Origin: Hemileia vastatrix
Taxonomy: Eukaryota > Basidiomycota > Pucciniomycetes > Pucciniales > Zaghouaniaceae
Length of the DNA: 64,000 nucleotides
NCBI GenBank assembly: GCA_030280995.1
Contig: JASXTE010000009.1
Span: 1,954,501-2,018,500 of the forward strand
Direction of reading: 5' to 3'
The position numbers and the translations under genes are program-made. Positions 42,529 to 54,200 of the stretch are shown here, one piece after another. The stretch's first letter is position 1, and each line of letters opens with the position of its first letter. Under the pieces are notes generated by a model. The model made no database searches and was not told the origin of the DNA. It was given only the letters and a program-made list of their open reading frames with translations.

Positions 42529-43503
42529 ATGACGGATTTCCCTACACCGACTCCCACGCCTCCACACCCTAAAGCGGATGGGGGTGTTGTCACACGGCAA
42601 TTTTCGAAGACTTGCATGGCTTGCAAGTCGATGGAGTATTTCTGCATGGAGAGCACGGCGACACGAGGGCCTCGCCAGAAGTGCTAGTTTTGCCGATGAA
42701 GAAGAGTGGCGTGTGACGCTTTAGCGAAGAATGCTGACATTGAGAGTCAGTTTACTAAGACAAAGTATTGGGTGATCCTTAAAACAAAGGAAGTAGTCGA
42801 GGACATCTGGGATGTGTCCATTGGGGACAATCAATCGGTGGGGGAAAATGAGGAAGAAGTTGAAGATGATGTGAACATCTGGGTGGCTAGGGCTGCCAAC
42901 AAGAGGGGGGTCGTCAAGGAGGAAGTTGACAAATTGGTCGAGGAGGAGGAAGAAATTCCCATCTCAAGGAAAACCCCGAAAAAACAACGGGTGGTCATCA
43001 AAGATGACAAAGAGGAAAGGGAGGTGGTAGAGAAGGTCACTCCTAGATTGTTTTTGGAGCCTGACCCAATCTTCGAAGTAAGTTCACCTTTTTATAATTT
43101 ATAATTTTAATTACTGATGATTCTGTTTTAGAATTCAGAAGTCATTGTCGAGGTTTCTACGACGGAAGCTTCAAATGTGGAAGCGACCCTTGTGGGACCC
43201 ACTGCGGTGGAGGGTAGATTACCAATTTTTACCTCGAGGGAGGAAAACAAAGAAACCCTCGATCAAGTATGGTCGAAGAAACCTCGTCAGGTTCAACGAG
43301 CAAAATATATTGAAGAATTCAGCTGCAAGATTGATAACATTATCAATGCCTCTTCCTTCGACGTAGCCGAGGAGTTACTTGAACTTGGGGAGTTGATTCC
43401 GGTAGGAGAGGGGGAGAACTTTGAGAAATGTAGAAAGGAGATAAGGGAAATTTTGGAGAAGATGAAGGGATTGGTTCTGGAGAAGATAAAAGAGAAAATT
43501 TAA
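42529..43503 (+). pseudogene. Antisense accessory gene with C6 zinc cluster, one intron, two stops
   Basis: Exon 1 (42529-43077, ATG start MTDFPTPTPTPPHP) and exon 2 (43132-43503) flank a 54-base intron (GTAAGT to TTTTAG) in phase 0; 306 codons in all. Six cysteines at codons 29, 32, 39, 52, 55 and 62 have the spacing CX2CX6CX12CX2CX6C, consistent with a Zn(II)2Cys6 cluster. Codons 53 and 57 are stops (TAG, TGA); the second could be a decayed CGA. The rest is acidic and Glu/Lys-rich (EENEEEVEDDVN, DKLVEEEEEIPI), with a Lys-rich helical C-terminus (KCRKEIREILEKMKG). It lies inside the chromovirus, antisense to Pol. It is either an accessory transposon gene or a captured regulator fragment; I favour the first because the ORF at 1297-1689 shares the spacing. 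Confidence 0.65.
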
Positions 43504-44400
43504 AATAAAAGGAGAAAAGAAGAAAAAGAATGTAAAAACAATTTGTATTTAATTATTTTATTTTGTTATTTTATTTAGAATTTTTTTTATTTTTATTTTA
43601 TTTTATTTTTTTTTATTATTTTTTATATAAGATTTTGAGAGAAAGAAGGAAAGGACAGAAAAAAGATTTAAATAGAATTTGTTTTAAGATTTTGAAAGAA
43701 GAAGTTTAAATGAGAAAAAAAAGAAAGAATATTTGATTGAAGGAGTTTTAGTTTTAAAGTTCAAAAGAAAAGAATTAAGTAAGAAGAAAGAAAGAAAGAA
43801 AGAATTGATTGAGATTATTTAGGAAAAAAATTGTTATTTAAGTTTGTTAATTGAAGATTTGAGGGATTTTAGTTATTTGAAAAAAGAAAAGAAAGAAAAG
43901 AAGAGACAAAATAAAATTTTAAGAGGATTTTGAAGAAAGAAGTAATTTGTTTTGAAGAATTTAAAAAGGTGATTTAGAAGTTAAAATGAAGTTCAAGAAA
44001 GATGGTAGTGTAATGTTTGTGAAGAATTTTGATAGTTCGAGGAAAATAAAATTTTAAAGAAGAATGTATATAGAAAATTGAGAAGAAAAATTTATTTTTT
44101 ATTTTTTTATTTTTAATTTTCTTATTTGTTTTATTTTTATTTTTATTTTAATTTTGTTTTTATTTTGTTTTATTTTATTTTTATTTTTATTTTATTTTAC
44201 TTTTATTTTAATTTAATTTTATTTTATTTTATTTTATTTATTATTTTTTTAAAAGAAGGTTGAAACATTTTGAAAAGAGAAAGAATAAAGAAGAAAACAA
44301 AAACGATTTTTTAGAAATAAAAATGTTTTAGATTTTAAAAGGAAAGAAAAAAAAACAGAGAAAAGAAAAAAGAGAGTTTTAAGGTTTTGGTTTTAAAGGG
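43504..44400. repeat. Low-complexity A/G-rich then TTTTA-rich tract
   Basis: Between the accessory gene and the end of Pol is about 900 bp of simple sequence: AAAGAAGAAAG-type purine tracts on the plus strand (about 43630-44080), and TTTTA/ATTTT pentanucleotide runs (about 43540-43620 and 44090-44250). No ORF. It may serve as a spacer or terminator region between convergent genes. Confidence 0.7.
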
Positions 44401-44419
44401 TATTGAAGATGAAAAGATT

Positions 44420-47400
44420 TTAGGAGTTCAGGGGCGTTAGAAACATTGATGGCTGGTTCCCAGGATGTTTTGTCTGAGTCATTGACAAACCTTCCCATTC
44501 CAGGAGGTATTGAAGTTTCCCCTTTTGCATTCTTGAATCAAGGATACGGCTTACTTCCCACTCTAGATGGTCTTCTACTTCGACCAGTTCCGGAGGAGGT
44601 TGGTTCTTGCCCGGGTATGTTTCTCGAGCCAGTTGCAGGAGAGATACGTGAAAAACAGGGTGAATAGCCTGCCACTTAGGAGGTAGCTTGAGTCGAAATG
44701 CAGTTTTAGAGACTTCAGAGTCAATTTCGAATGGACCCAAGCGTTTTTCAGCCAGTTTCTTTGATGGTTGAGTCGTTCAAATTTTCCGTGCATCGAGCCA
44801 TACTTTGTCACCTGGTTTAAAAGGAGGAGCAGTTTGTCAATGTTTGTCAGCCTGTTCCTTGTACCTTCAAACTGCTAATTCCAGATTTGATTTAAGTTCC
44901 TCTTGGAGTCATGATATGGTTCGAAGATAATGTTCTTCAGGATGATTAGTTCCTACATGGATTGAATTGAATCGAGGATGTCTTCCATAAACAGTTTCAA
45001 AAGGAGATTGTTGTGTCAAATAATTAGTCGAGTTATTATAAGCAAATTCGGCCAATGGTAGCCATGTGGTCCAATCGTCTTGTTGGTAACTGACATAAAT
45101 TCGAAGGTATTGTTTGAGGATTTGGTTGACCCTTTCTGTTTGCCCATTGGTTTCGGGATGATAGGCTGTGGAGAGGTTTCTCGTGATATTGAATTGTCGA
45201 CACAGTTGAGTCCAGAATGTGGATACAAACAATGAGCCTCTATCTGAAATAATATCATTAGGTAAGCCGTGTTTTGAAAATACATATTCTAGAAACAATT
45301 TTGACAGATCTTCTTCAGTAGCAGTAGTAGTGGTTTTAATGAAAATAGAAATTTTTGAGAATCTATCTACTATTACTAATATAGCATCAAAATTATTGGA
45401 AAGAGGAAGTTGAGAAATAAAATCTATCGATAAAGATTCCCAAGGTTTAGAGGGAATAGGAAGTGGTTGAAGCAACCCATACTTCCGGTGACGGGGAGCC
45501 TTATTCCTATTACATTCGTAACAAGCTTTTATATAGGTCTTGATTTCCCTGGTCATACCTGGCCAGAAAAAATCCCTTGCTATTAACTGGTAGGTTTTAT
45601 CAACCCCAAAATAACCAGCTAATGGAGAATCATGTCGACTGTTGAAAATCCATAATTTTATCTCATTGTTGTCGGGTATGACTACTCTACCTTCGAAGAC
45701 TAATAGACCTGATTCAATAATAAATCTTTTGGCCCCTTGCTTTGAGAGTATTTTGTCTTTTATACCTAAACAATAATCGTCCTTCGACTGAGCTTCGAGG
45801 ATGTTGGATAGTAGATTTTGAAACAATTGAATTGTCATTGAATTAAGTTGATGAGTCGTTAACATTTATTCGTTGAAGATTGATTTCACATTTTCTGGAT
45901 TTTTGTCAGCAAATGTGTCCCCCTGCTGTGGGTAAACGTCCTCCCGACATGAAAAGATATCTGGGACAATGCAGTTCTTACCTGGGCAATAGGAAATAGA
46001 AAAGGGAAATTCAGACAGAAATTCAGCCCACCAGGCTTGACGCCTGGTTAACACTTTGGAAGACATAAAGTATTTCAAAGCATTATGGTCTGTTAAAATT
46101 TGAAAAGGACTATCTAAGCTGAGAAGAAAAGAGCGCCATTTTTTAAGACAGTGAATAATAGCTAAAAGCTCTTTGTCATGAATTTCATAATTTAACTCTG
46201 CTGAAATGAGTTTGCGTGACTCAAAAGCAACAGGATGAAACAGTTTTGTTTCCGGATTCAATTGAGAAATGACCTCTGCGATAGCATAATTGCTCACATC
46301 TGTCTTGACTATTGTCGAAGCAGTAGGATCAAGGTGTCGAAAAAATGGAGCTGTGGTGAACGCCTTCTTCAATGCTTCGAATTCCTTTTGCGCTTTAGAA
46401 GTAAAAACAAAAGGAATATCTATTCTAAGAAGAGAAGTAAGATTGGAAATAGCTTTAGAGTGATCTTTAATAAATCTTCTATAGAAATTTGCTGAACCCA
46501 AAAATCCTTGGAGGGATTTAACGGATTTGGGCTCAGGCCATTCCAGGACCTTTTGAACTTTTTTGTTGTCCATGACTAAACCATCAGTGGATAATGTAAA
46601 ACCCAAAAAATCAATAGATTTAAGATGGAATTTGCATTTATTATGCTTGGCGTAGAGTCCATGACCTCAAAGTCCATTTAAAACCTGTAGAACATGATGA
46701 ATATCTTCATCCAGTGTCTTCGAGAGAATTAAAATATCATCTAAATAGACAAAAACAAATTGTTCAACAACATCTTGAAAGATGTCATTGACAAAAGTTT
46801 GAAAAGTAGATGGTGCGTTACACAATCCAAAAGGCATAACTAAATATTCAAAACTACCAAATCTAGTGCGCATTGCAGTCAGTGGTTCATGACATTCCGC
46901 AATGCGAATTAAATTGTAAGGGCCTCTAAGATCAATTTTAGAAAAGAAATTAGCACCATTAAAAAGGGTAAGAAGAAATGACATAGGAGGAACAGGATAT
47001 GCATTCTTCTTAATGACTGTGTTGAGCTTTCTATAGTCAACACACAACCTATGACTACCATCCTTCTTTTTTACAAAGAGGACAGGGGAGCCGGTTGGAG
47101 ATTTACTGGCTTTGATGAAACCTTTGGCTACATTCTCTGCAATGTAGTCTTGAAAAACTTGAGATTCGTCCTTCAACAAAGAATAGACAGGACCTGCCGG
47201 AGGTACTGGACCTATTAACTCTATCCGATGGTTGTAGGGTCGATGAGGTGGTAACTTGTTGGCCTTGCGGATTGAAAAAACATTGAGGAAATCATGATAG
47301 ATTTCTGGTAGAGTTGATTTAATGGCTTCAACGTCGATTTGAGGGAAGACCAGAATTTAGAGAGCATAATTCAATTACTTTGAGGCAATTTAAATCCTCT

Positions 47401-47978
47401 TCAAGTGAAGTCATTGAGCTAGAAGGGTTAGCCAATTGCTCATTTAAAGAAAGATCAGATGCTTTCATGTCATCTGGCAGAGATTTGTCCTCTAGCAGGA
47501 CATTGTCAGGCAGGTTGTTTAATTCCCTATTGACATGCATTGAAGAATCAGAAATATACTTAGTGCGTGGGGTGATCAATCCCCGTGTCCAATCAATTTC
47601 AGGATTCCAATGTGTTAAAAAGTCATGGCCAAGAATGGTATCGTCCATTCTTGGGGCGTCCAAGACTGTTAGTTCCCACTCAAAGGGGGGAAAATTCGGA
47701 AAGTTGAAAACCCATAAAACTTTCTTCCTGGCCCAATATTAGAGTTCCTCTGATTTGACCAAATAAATTGGAGTTCGATCGATATCTGTAAATGTCAGCT
47801 GTAACTTCTCGGCAAAAGATAAACTGACAAAAGAAATTGAAGCTCCAATGTCTATAAGACAACTGAAGGGGATATCCTCCTTAAAAAGAATGAATCTCAA
47901 GCGGTTTAAGGCAACTCCAGTCCTTAAGATATGGAGTTTCTGTGTACTGGGAGATATAAGATAGTTTGCTTTGCACAC
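44420..47978 (-). pseudogene. Decayed Pol of the minus-strand chromovirus
   Basis: On the minus strand, the protease region has CLIDIGASISFV (Ile where the catalytic DSG/DTG has Ser/Thr). RT covers 47179-46667 and has the VYLDDILIL active site. RNase H (46606-45866) has TDVSNYA and LTDHNALKYF, and SYCPGKNCIVPDIFSC follows. Integrase (45865-44909) has YECNRNKAPRH, IDFISQL, ISDRGSLF and HPETNGQTERVNQ. A C-terminal chromodomain (LEWEVSRILDSR, LQYLLEWEGL) lies within 44740-44420. In-frame stops occur near 47740, 46668, 45867 and 44909 and several between 44740 and 44900. There is a frame change between 47328 and 47179. Several stops are TGA where CGA (Arg) would fit. Confidence 0.9.
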
Positions 47979-47992
47979 AAGTAAACTATCTA

Positions 47993-49180
47993 CTAGTTTT
48001 TTGGCTTTGAACTAGTACCTTCTCTTTCCTTCAACTTTACACAATCTTCCAACTTGTGCTTACCCCCACAATACATACATAACCCATTATCTGTTCGCCT
48101 CTTCCTCTCAGCTTCTTTAAGTTCCCCTTTAGGATCCAGTACTTTACTGATATGGCCTGGGGTCGAGCTTTTTGGTCGAGGTTTGTCCTTTCCCTTAATA
48201 GGCTTGGATTGAGTCAAGGAGGATTGAATTTTTCGTGGGTGTGAAGAAGGTCCCAATTTGAAATTTAAGCCTTGAGATTTGTTGGCGTATTGACAATGTT
48301 GAAGTCGTCCTTGGTAAACACGGTCAAGTTCAAGGGTTCGATCCATTAAATCTGTTAAAGTAGTCATCTTCTGACCGTTAAGATTTAACTGATCCAGAAT
48401 CCTCGAAGGAAGTCCTTTTTTGAAATGATACTTAAGGGCAGCATCATTCCAACCTACTTGAGTTTGAAGCGCTCTGAAGTTCGAGATATATTCAGAGGCT
48501 TTCCCATTTTCACTCATGCGAAGGAAATTAAGTTCAATTTCTGCGTTTTCAGTTTCATTAGGGTCACCAAACAACGTGAAGAGTTGGTCTTTGAACTTTT
48601 CACAGTTATTAATAAGTAAGTGGGTTTTGGTTGAAGAGAGCATGAGAAGATAAGGTTTGAACTATCTTGCTGCTTTTCCGGCCAGGAATGAAGAAGCATA
48701 AACAACATTTGATTGGTCGTTATTGAAGTTTCGAGGGTCATTATGGAACAGGAGCTTGCAGGTTTGCAAGAAGGGTCGCAATCTGTCTGGATGTTCTCCA
48801 TTTAATTTATCAGGAGATTTCATAGAAGGAGTTTTGAATTTAGATCCCTCTGAAGATGTTGAATTTGAAAGGGTCTTCATGAAAAGTCTCATGAAATCTT
48901 CCAGAGAATTGGATGTTCCAGGTTCTGAAGGTTGACCAGAAGGGTGGTTAGCAGGGGCGGATGGTGCCTCGTGCATTGTATCCTCTCCTTCTTCATCATC
49001 AGTAGAATCATTGAAATCTTGTGGGATGTCTTATCCCAATTGGACTGAATGTTGCCGTTCCCTAAGGTCGAGTGGCTCCAAGGAAAGAGTGCCTGAAACA
49101 GGCCTAGTGGCTGTTGGTCTGCCTCTGGCGCGAGCTCTAGTAGTATTGCCTGTAGGAGGAGTGCGTTAAACAGGTGCCAT
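47993..49180 (-). pseudogene. Decayed Gag of the minus-strand chromovirus
   Basis: The first ATG on the minus strand is at 49180 (MAPV, then a stop at codon 5), followed by ARGRPTATRPVSGTLSLEP, typical of basidiomycete Tf1/sushi-like Gag N-termini. After another stop (near 49031) the frame 48976-48662 holds KLNGEHPDRLRPFLQTCKLL. After a further stop (AAR*FKPYL, likely TGG to TAG) it continues at 48643-47993 with ELNFLRMSENGKASEYISNF, LPSRILDQLNL and a zinc-knuckle-like CMYCGGKHKLEDC. Not functional. Confidence 0.85.
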
Positions 49181-49257
49181 TTTAAGAATTTAGAGAAAAC
49201 ACCTGAAAAGGGACGTAGTAGTGCAAAGAATGAGAACTATGGAGAATTAAATTATAC

Positions 49258-50060
49258 TGTCACCAGACGACCTACGCACAAGGTCAAGGATGTTCCTGCA
49301 AGTGAGATAAAAGGTTCAGATACTTCTTTGAAGTACAGAGGGATAGTTCGAGGAAGTGATTCGAAGATGACTCAAAGGAAGAACTACTGCTTTGAGTTAT
49401 GTTCGAGAAGGATTCTAATATAATTGAAAGGTAATATTAAAATTCTTAAGATCTCACAAAGGGTTGGAAACTCAACAATCAAAGATTTAGGATTTAGATA
49501 TGATTATTGAGAAAATAAAGAAAGATACAATAATAATGATTTTCACTTAGAGTTTTATCACTATTAACTATAAATACGTTTTATAATTTAATTCTAAGGA
49601 ATGTCGAACCAAAAACCCAGCCCCTTTTATATCCTTTACTTCTCCTCGCATTGAACTCATACTCATCCACCATTCCGCACACCACAACCCATTTAAAATA
49701 TATCCGTTACACCTGGACCCTCCTCACTAACATCCCTTAACCCCTTAATCCTTCACTAACCATTCCGTCCATGCTCACTACCCCTTAATAACCCACAGAC
49801 ATTTCATGAACCTTTTAATGTACTATTATATTAACTATTGTGCTGTGCGTCGCTTATTGGGAAAAAAACTAAGACACACTATTTAGAGATTGACTAATTT
49901 AGATTTAGAGTTTTAGGCTAGCGCAATTGAATAGCGAGTACACAAAGGAAAGTCGCAGTTGCTATGGAGAGTTACTTTCTGCACTTCGAGTATGGATTTG
50001 AACCCTTTAGTATTGATTTAATGAGCTAATTTTGCCTTGAGTGTCACGTGGCGCGTGACA
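49258..50060 (-). repeat. 5' LTR of the minus-strand chromovirus
   Basis: 803 bp, the same length as 41620-42422, TGTCACCAGACG start and GCGTGACA end on the plus strand, followed by CCCAG. Its inner end (49257 downward) should carry the primer-binding site, but I see no clear TGG-type PBS. Tf1-like self-priming is possible but unproven. Confidence 0.95.
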
Positions 50061-51239
50061 CCCAGAAAATACCCAAAAGATAGAGAATCACCCTAAGAAT
50101 CCAGTAAGACCATTTACAAATCCTTGAAACCATCAAATCAAAAGAAAAATACCATGATATAACCATTCCAAGATTCCTCAAATCAACCCAAAAATATCCA
50201 TAATAACCAAATTAACAAGTGGTAACACCAAAATTTCTTTCAAGCAATATTCAATCAAATTTTCATCTAAGTGGAATACCCAGATGTGGAATGCCACATC
50301 CTTCCTCCAAAAAGGAATGTCCCCATTCAAACCAATTATGCATTCAAATTTTATTCATAAATTACCATAATCATCATCATGAACTCTTCCTCACCTACTG
50401 GCTTATACAGCATAGACCCTGAAGAAATTTGACCACTTTTATAGACTTTCTGAACAAGAGAATAATGAAAGCGACAGTGTAGACTGATCTAAAGTACTAA
50501 GAAGTAGACACAATGCGAGATGGTTGGTTCTCCTCTTCAATTTCTAAAAAGAAGCGCCTTCCACTCTTATTTTAAAGACAGCGCAATAATTAAAACACTA
50601 ATGTTTGATTAGAAAGATTATAAGATGAGAGATGAGTCTTAGAGATCAGGAAAACAAGTCACAATGGGAAATCTAGGGGTGAATTGCTAGCAATACCCTC
50701 TCTTGAAATTGAGAGTTTCCCTTAAATATCCCAGGTTTATGAATACTTTATAAACATAAGTAAATTAGAGTTAGATTTACATTTATTCTCAGATTGATTA
50801 TAGACAGAATATCAACTGATTCCAAATTATGCACAAGTTGATCCTCCAGAACTTGATTTTGGTCCTCTTATGAGCACAAATTGATCACAAATTGATCTAA
50901 CCTAAGCTTATGCATATATAATAATTCAGGATACTTGCTCTATTAAATTTGATAATAAAATAAAATATTGATGAATTTATATAAAAAAAATTATCATGTA
51001 AGATATTAAATTTTAAATTTAGGCATCATAGGTGGGCACTTAATAGAACTTAATTATACTATGTGACACCTTAATACTTTATCACGCAGTTTGAAACATT
51101 TAAAACAAAATGTGTCATGATGGGCAATGAAATTGCTTGAACAGACACTTTCAAAGTTAATACTGACCATAATACACAAGTATGAAACCTTGGCATCTAT
51201 TCAATAAAAGATTTTCCTTCTGATAAAAAAATTTTTCTC
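50061..51239. other. R-A continuation and repeat-derived spacer
   Basis: 50061-50330 continues the R-A copy interrupted at 41619. 50500-50730 resembles 39560-39840 (AAAAAGAAGCGCC and a CCCTCTCTTGAA block). The rest is A+T-rich without supportable genes. Confidence 0.45.
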
Positions 51240-54200
51240 AGTTACTCCCTTCTAAAAAGTGTCCTTCTGAGGTTTGTCTGACCTTCAGGGGGGTAATTTG
51301 GCCACATCACACTACTTCTATTTCCATGATTGACCAAAACATCATCCTCATTCCCATCTAAAGAGTTGATCTAATCTGACTGTGGCTGATTAAAGGGGTC
51401 CACCACAAGTTTAGCCAAAATTTTGGTGAACACTTTTTTGATGGATAGTGACTAACTGGTGCTTTCCGAAATTGTCCACCTCAAGTTAGGCTAAACTTCA
51501 GGAGGATAAATTTATTATGAATACCAAATTAACTGAAGAATACTTTTGCCCTAGCTACTCTGCATCATAAAAGTGTCCAACTGAGGTTTAGCCATAATTC
51601 AAGTAGACACTTTTGGAAAGGCACAGTCTGATGGGTTTAATATCTATATATGGCAATAAGTATCAGTTCTTTATCAACATGGAACTAGAATTAATTTAAT
51701 ATGGCCAAAGTGTCCACCTGAAGTTTGGCCAAAATACAGGTGGAAATTTTTATTAGGATTACTTGATGAAATGAAGAAGACTTGCAATTACTTTCCATCA
51801 TAAAATTTTAAAACTTAAGTTTATCAAAAATTGTGGTGACACTTTTGCCAGATCCAGTCATATGGGATCAACTCTCTATATGGCAATGAGAATCAATTTT
51901 TAGTCAATCATGGCATTAGAAGTAATTTTATATGGAAAAACTTTCCATCTGATTTTTGGCCAAAAATAAGTTGGAAATGTTTATGAGGAATACTAGATTA
52001 ACTAAAGAAGACTTGCACCCTACTACTGTCCATCATAAAAGTGTCCACCAGAAGAATTCTCAAACTTGTGGTTGACACCTTTGGCCTGGTCCAGCCATAT
52101 GGGATCAATTCTGCATATGTAAATGAGGATTTAATTTGGTCAATCATGGTACTAGAAGTAATTTGATATAGATAAAGTGTCCAACTAAATATTTGAAAAA
52201 AATCAGTTGAAAACTTCATATATTTTTCAAAAAATCAAATTAAGTAAAATTTTATTGCTGATGATGCCAATTTTATCCAACACCTCTTCTGAGCCTTGAA
52301 AGTAGGCATTTAGCTTGAATTTTGAATTTCATATAAAATCCCTATTATTCAACCTATTTCTTTTTATCCCTTTTTTTTCTTTTAGATATCAATTAATTTT
52401 ATGTAAAACAAATCATTTTCATATTTTTTACCTGTATTTAATGAAATTATTAAAGGTTTAACATCACCCTGTAAGCATTTGGCACATGTTTTTTTGCTAT
52501 ACTAATAAAGATAATAATATACTGGTAACAAAAAATTGATCAGATGATAAAATATTAATAAAACAGAAAGATCAAATACCAGTGGATATGTTTTAAAAAA
52601 ATACCAGTTGCACTGAAGAAGAGATGCACCCTAGATACTCACCATCAAAAAAGTGTCCAGCACAAGTTCGGCCAAACTTGTGCTGGAAACTTTTGGTCAG
52701 TTGCAGTCATATGAGATCAATTCTCGCTATGGAAATAAAAAAATGTTTTTGGATAAAAAACTTCACTAGAAGTAGTTTTACATAGCCAAATTTTCTACCT
52801 AGATTTCATCCAAACCACGGCTACACAACTTTTTATCTTTGAAAAAAAGTCAATTTAGTACAATTTATCCCTAATGTCTCTCATTTTCTTCAACACCTCT
52901 ACTGGCCTTTAATAGTAGGAATATTACTTGGATTTCTTTTTTCATATTTTATCCCTTTAACTTAATTTTTTATTCCTAATATTTCTTTTGGATATCAATT
53001 AATAATTTTTAAAATAAACTATTTTCATATTTTTATACATTTATTTAATAATATTATAAATGGCATAACATCACCTGGTATGCATTTGGCACATGAGTTT
53101 TTTCTATACTTAAAAAATTAATAATATAAAGGTAACCAAAAAGTAATCAAATGATATTAATGAGTGAGGAACAAATATAAATTACCAGTAGACATGTTTG
53201 TAAGAAATACTAAATGAACTGAAGAAAAATTCTACCCTAGCTACTCTCCATCATAAAAGTTTCCAGCACAAGTTCGGCCGAACTTGTGCTGGACACTTAT
53301 GGTCAGGTGCAGTCAGATGGGAGCAATCCTCTCTATGGAAATGAAGATAAACTTTTGATATAAAATTACACTAAAAGTAGTTTGATATGGCAAAATTTTC
53401 ATGCTGAAGTTTTGGTAAAGCTCAAGTAATTTTTTTTTTATTTTTACAAAAAAGAAAATTTAGTGCAAGTTTAGCCCTGATTGTGCTAATTTGATTCAAC
53501 ATCTCTTTTTTCTGTTTATGGCAGGAATTTAACTTGGATTTTAATTTTCATCTTTGATTTCTTTTATTTTTCTTTATTCCTCTCATATTGATTTTGGATA
53601 AAAGTTTATTTTTTGTAAAAAAAATCATTTTCATATTTTTTTAACTTTATTTAATAATAATATAAAAGGTGTAACATCACCCAGTATTCATTTGGCACAC
53701 AAGTTTTTGCTATACTGATAATATTAATAATATAATGGTGACAAAAAATTAAACAATTGATAAATATGAGTGAGGCACAAAGATTTAATAACAGTGGAAA
53801 TGTTTATAAGAAATTTCAGATGATTAAAAATGACTGGCACCCTGGCTACTCTTCATGATAAAAGTGTCCAGCACAAGTTTGGCCAAACTTGTGCTGGAAA
53901 ATTTTGGTTGCATGCCGTCAGACGCAATCAATTCTTTTTATGGAAATGAGACTGAATTATCACTCCATCATTGCACTGAAAGTAGTTTTATATAGACAAA
54001 TTGTCCCCTGGAAGTTTGTCCAAACCTAAGGTAGACAATTTTTTCCTTTGGTAAAAATAAATTTGATCCATGTTAATCTATGATGGTGCCCATTTTTTCT
54101 GAAGCCTCTACTGGCTCATGATAGCAGAAATTATACTTAATATCTTTATTTCATGTTTGATCTCTTTAATTTTAATCTTACCCTTTTATTTATCCTTTAG

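Larger units (their letters stand above)
41620..50060 (-). mobile_element. Decayed Ty3/gypsy chromovirus with antisense accessory gene, target duplication CCCAG
   Basis: The element is 8441 bp. Its LTRs are 803 bp each (41620-42422 and 49258-50060), beginning TGTCACC and ending GCGTGACA, and it is flanked by CCCAG at 41615-41619 and 50061-50065. Gag and Pol read on the minus strand from 49180 to 44420 with many in-frame stops. Between Pol and the 3' LTR, on the opposite (plus) strand, lies an intron-containing ORF with a C6 zinc cluster (42529-43503). It is not closely related to the other Ty3 family: a different protein lineage, richer in G+C and TCGA. It is inserted in an R-A repeat. Confidence 0.95.

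Noticed and set aside
42831..43040. Ser/Thr-rich minus-strand ORF
   Set aside because: Shadow of the Glu/Lys-rich accessory gene on the plus strand.
44446..44667. Plus-strand ORF opposite the chromodomain
   Set aside because: It is the reverse-strand shadow of Pol, whose domains are clear on the minus strand.
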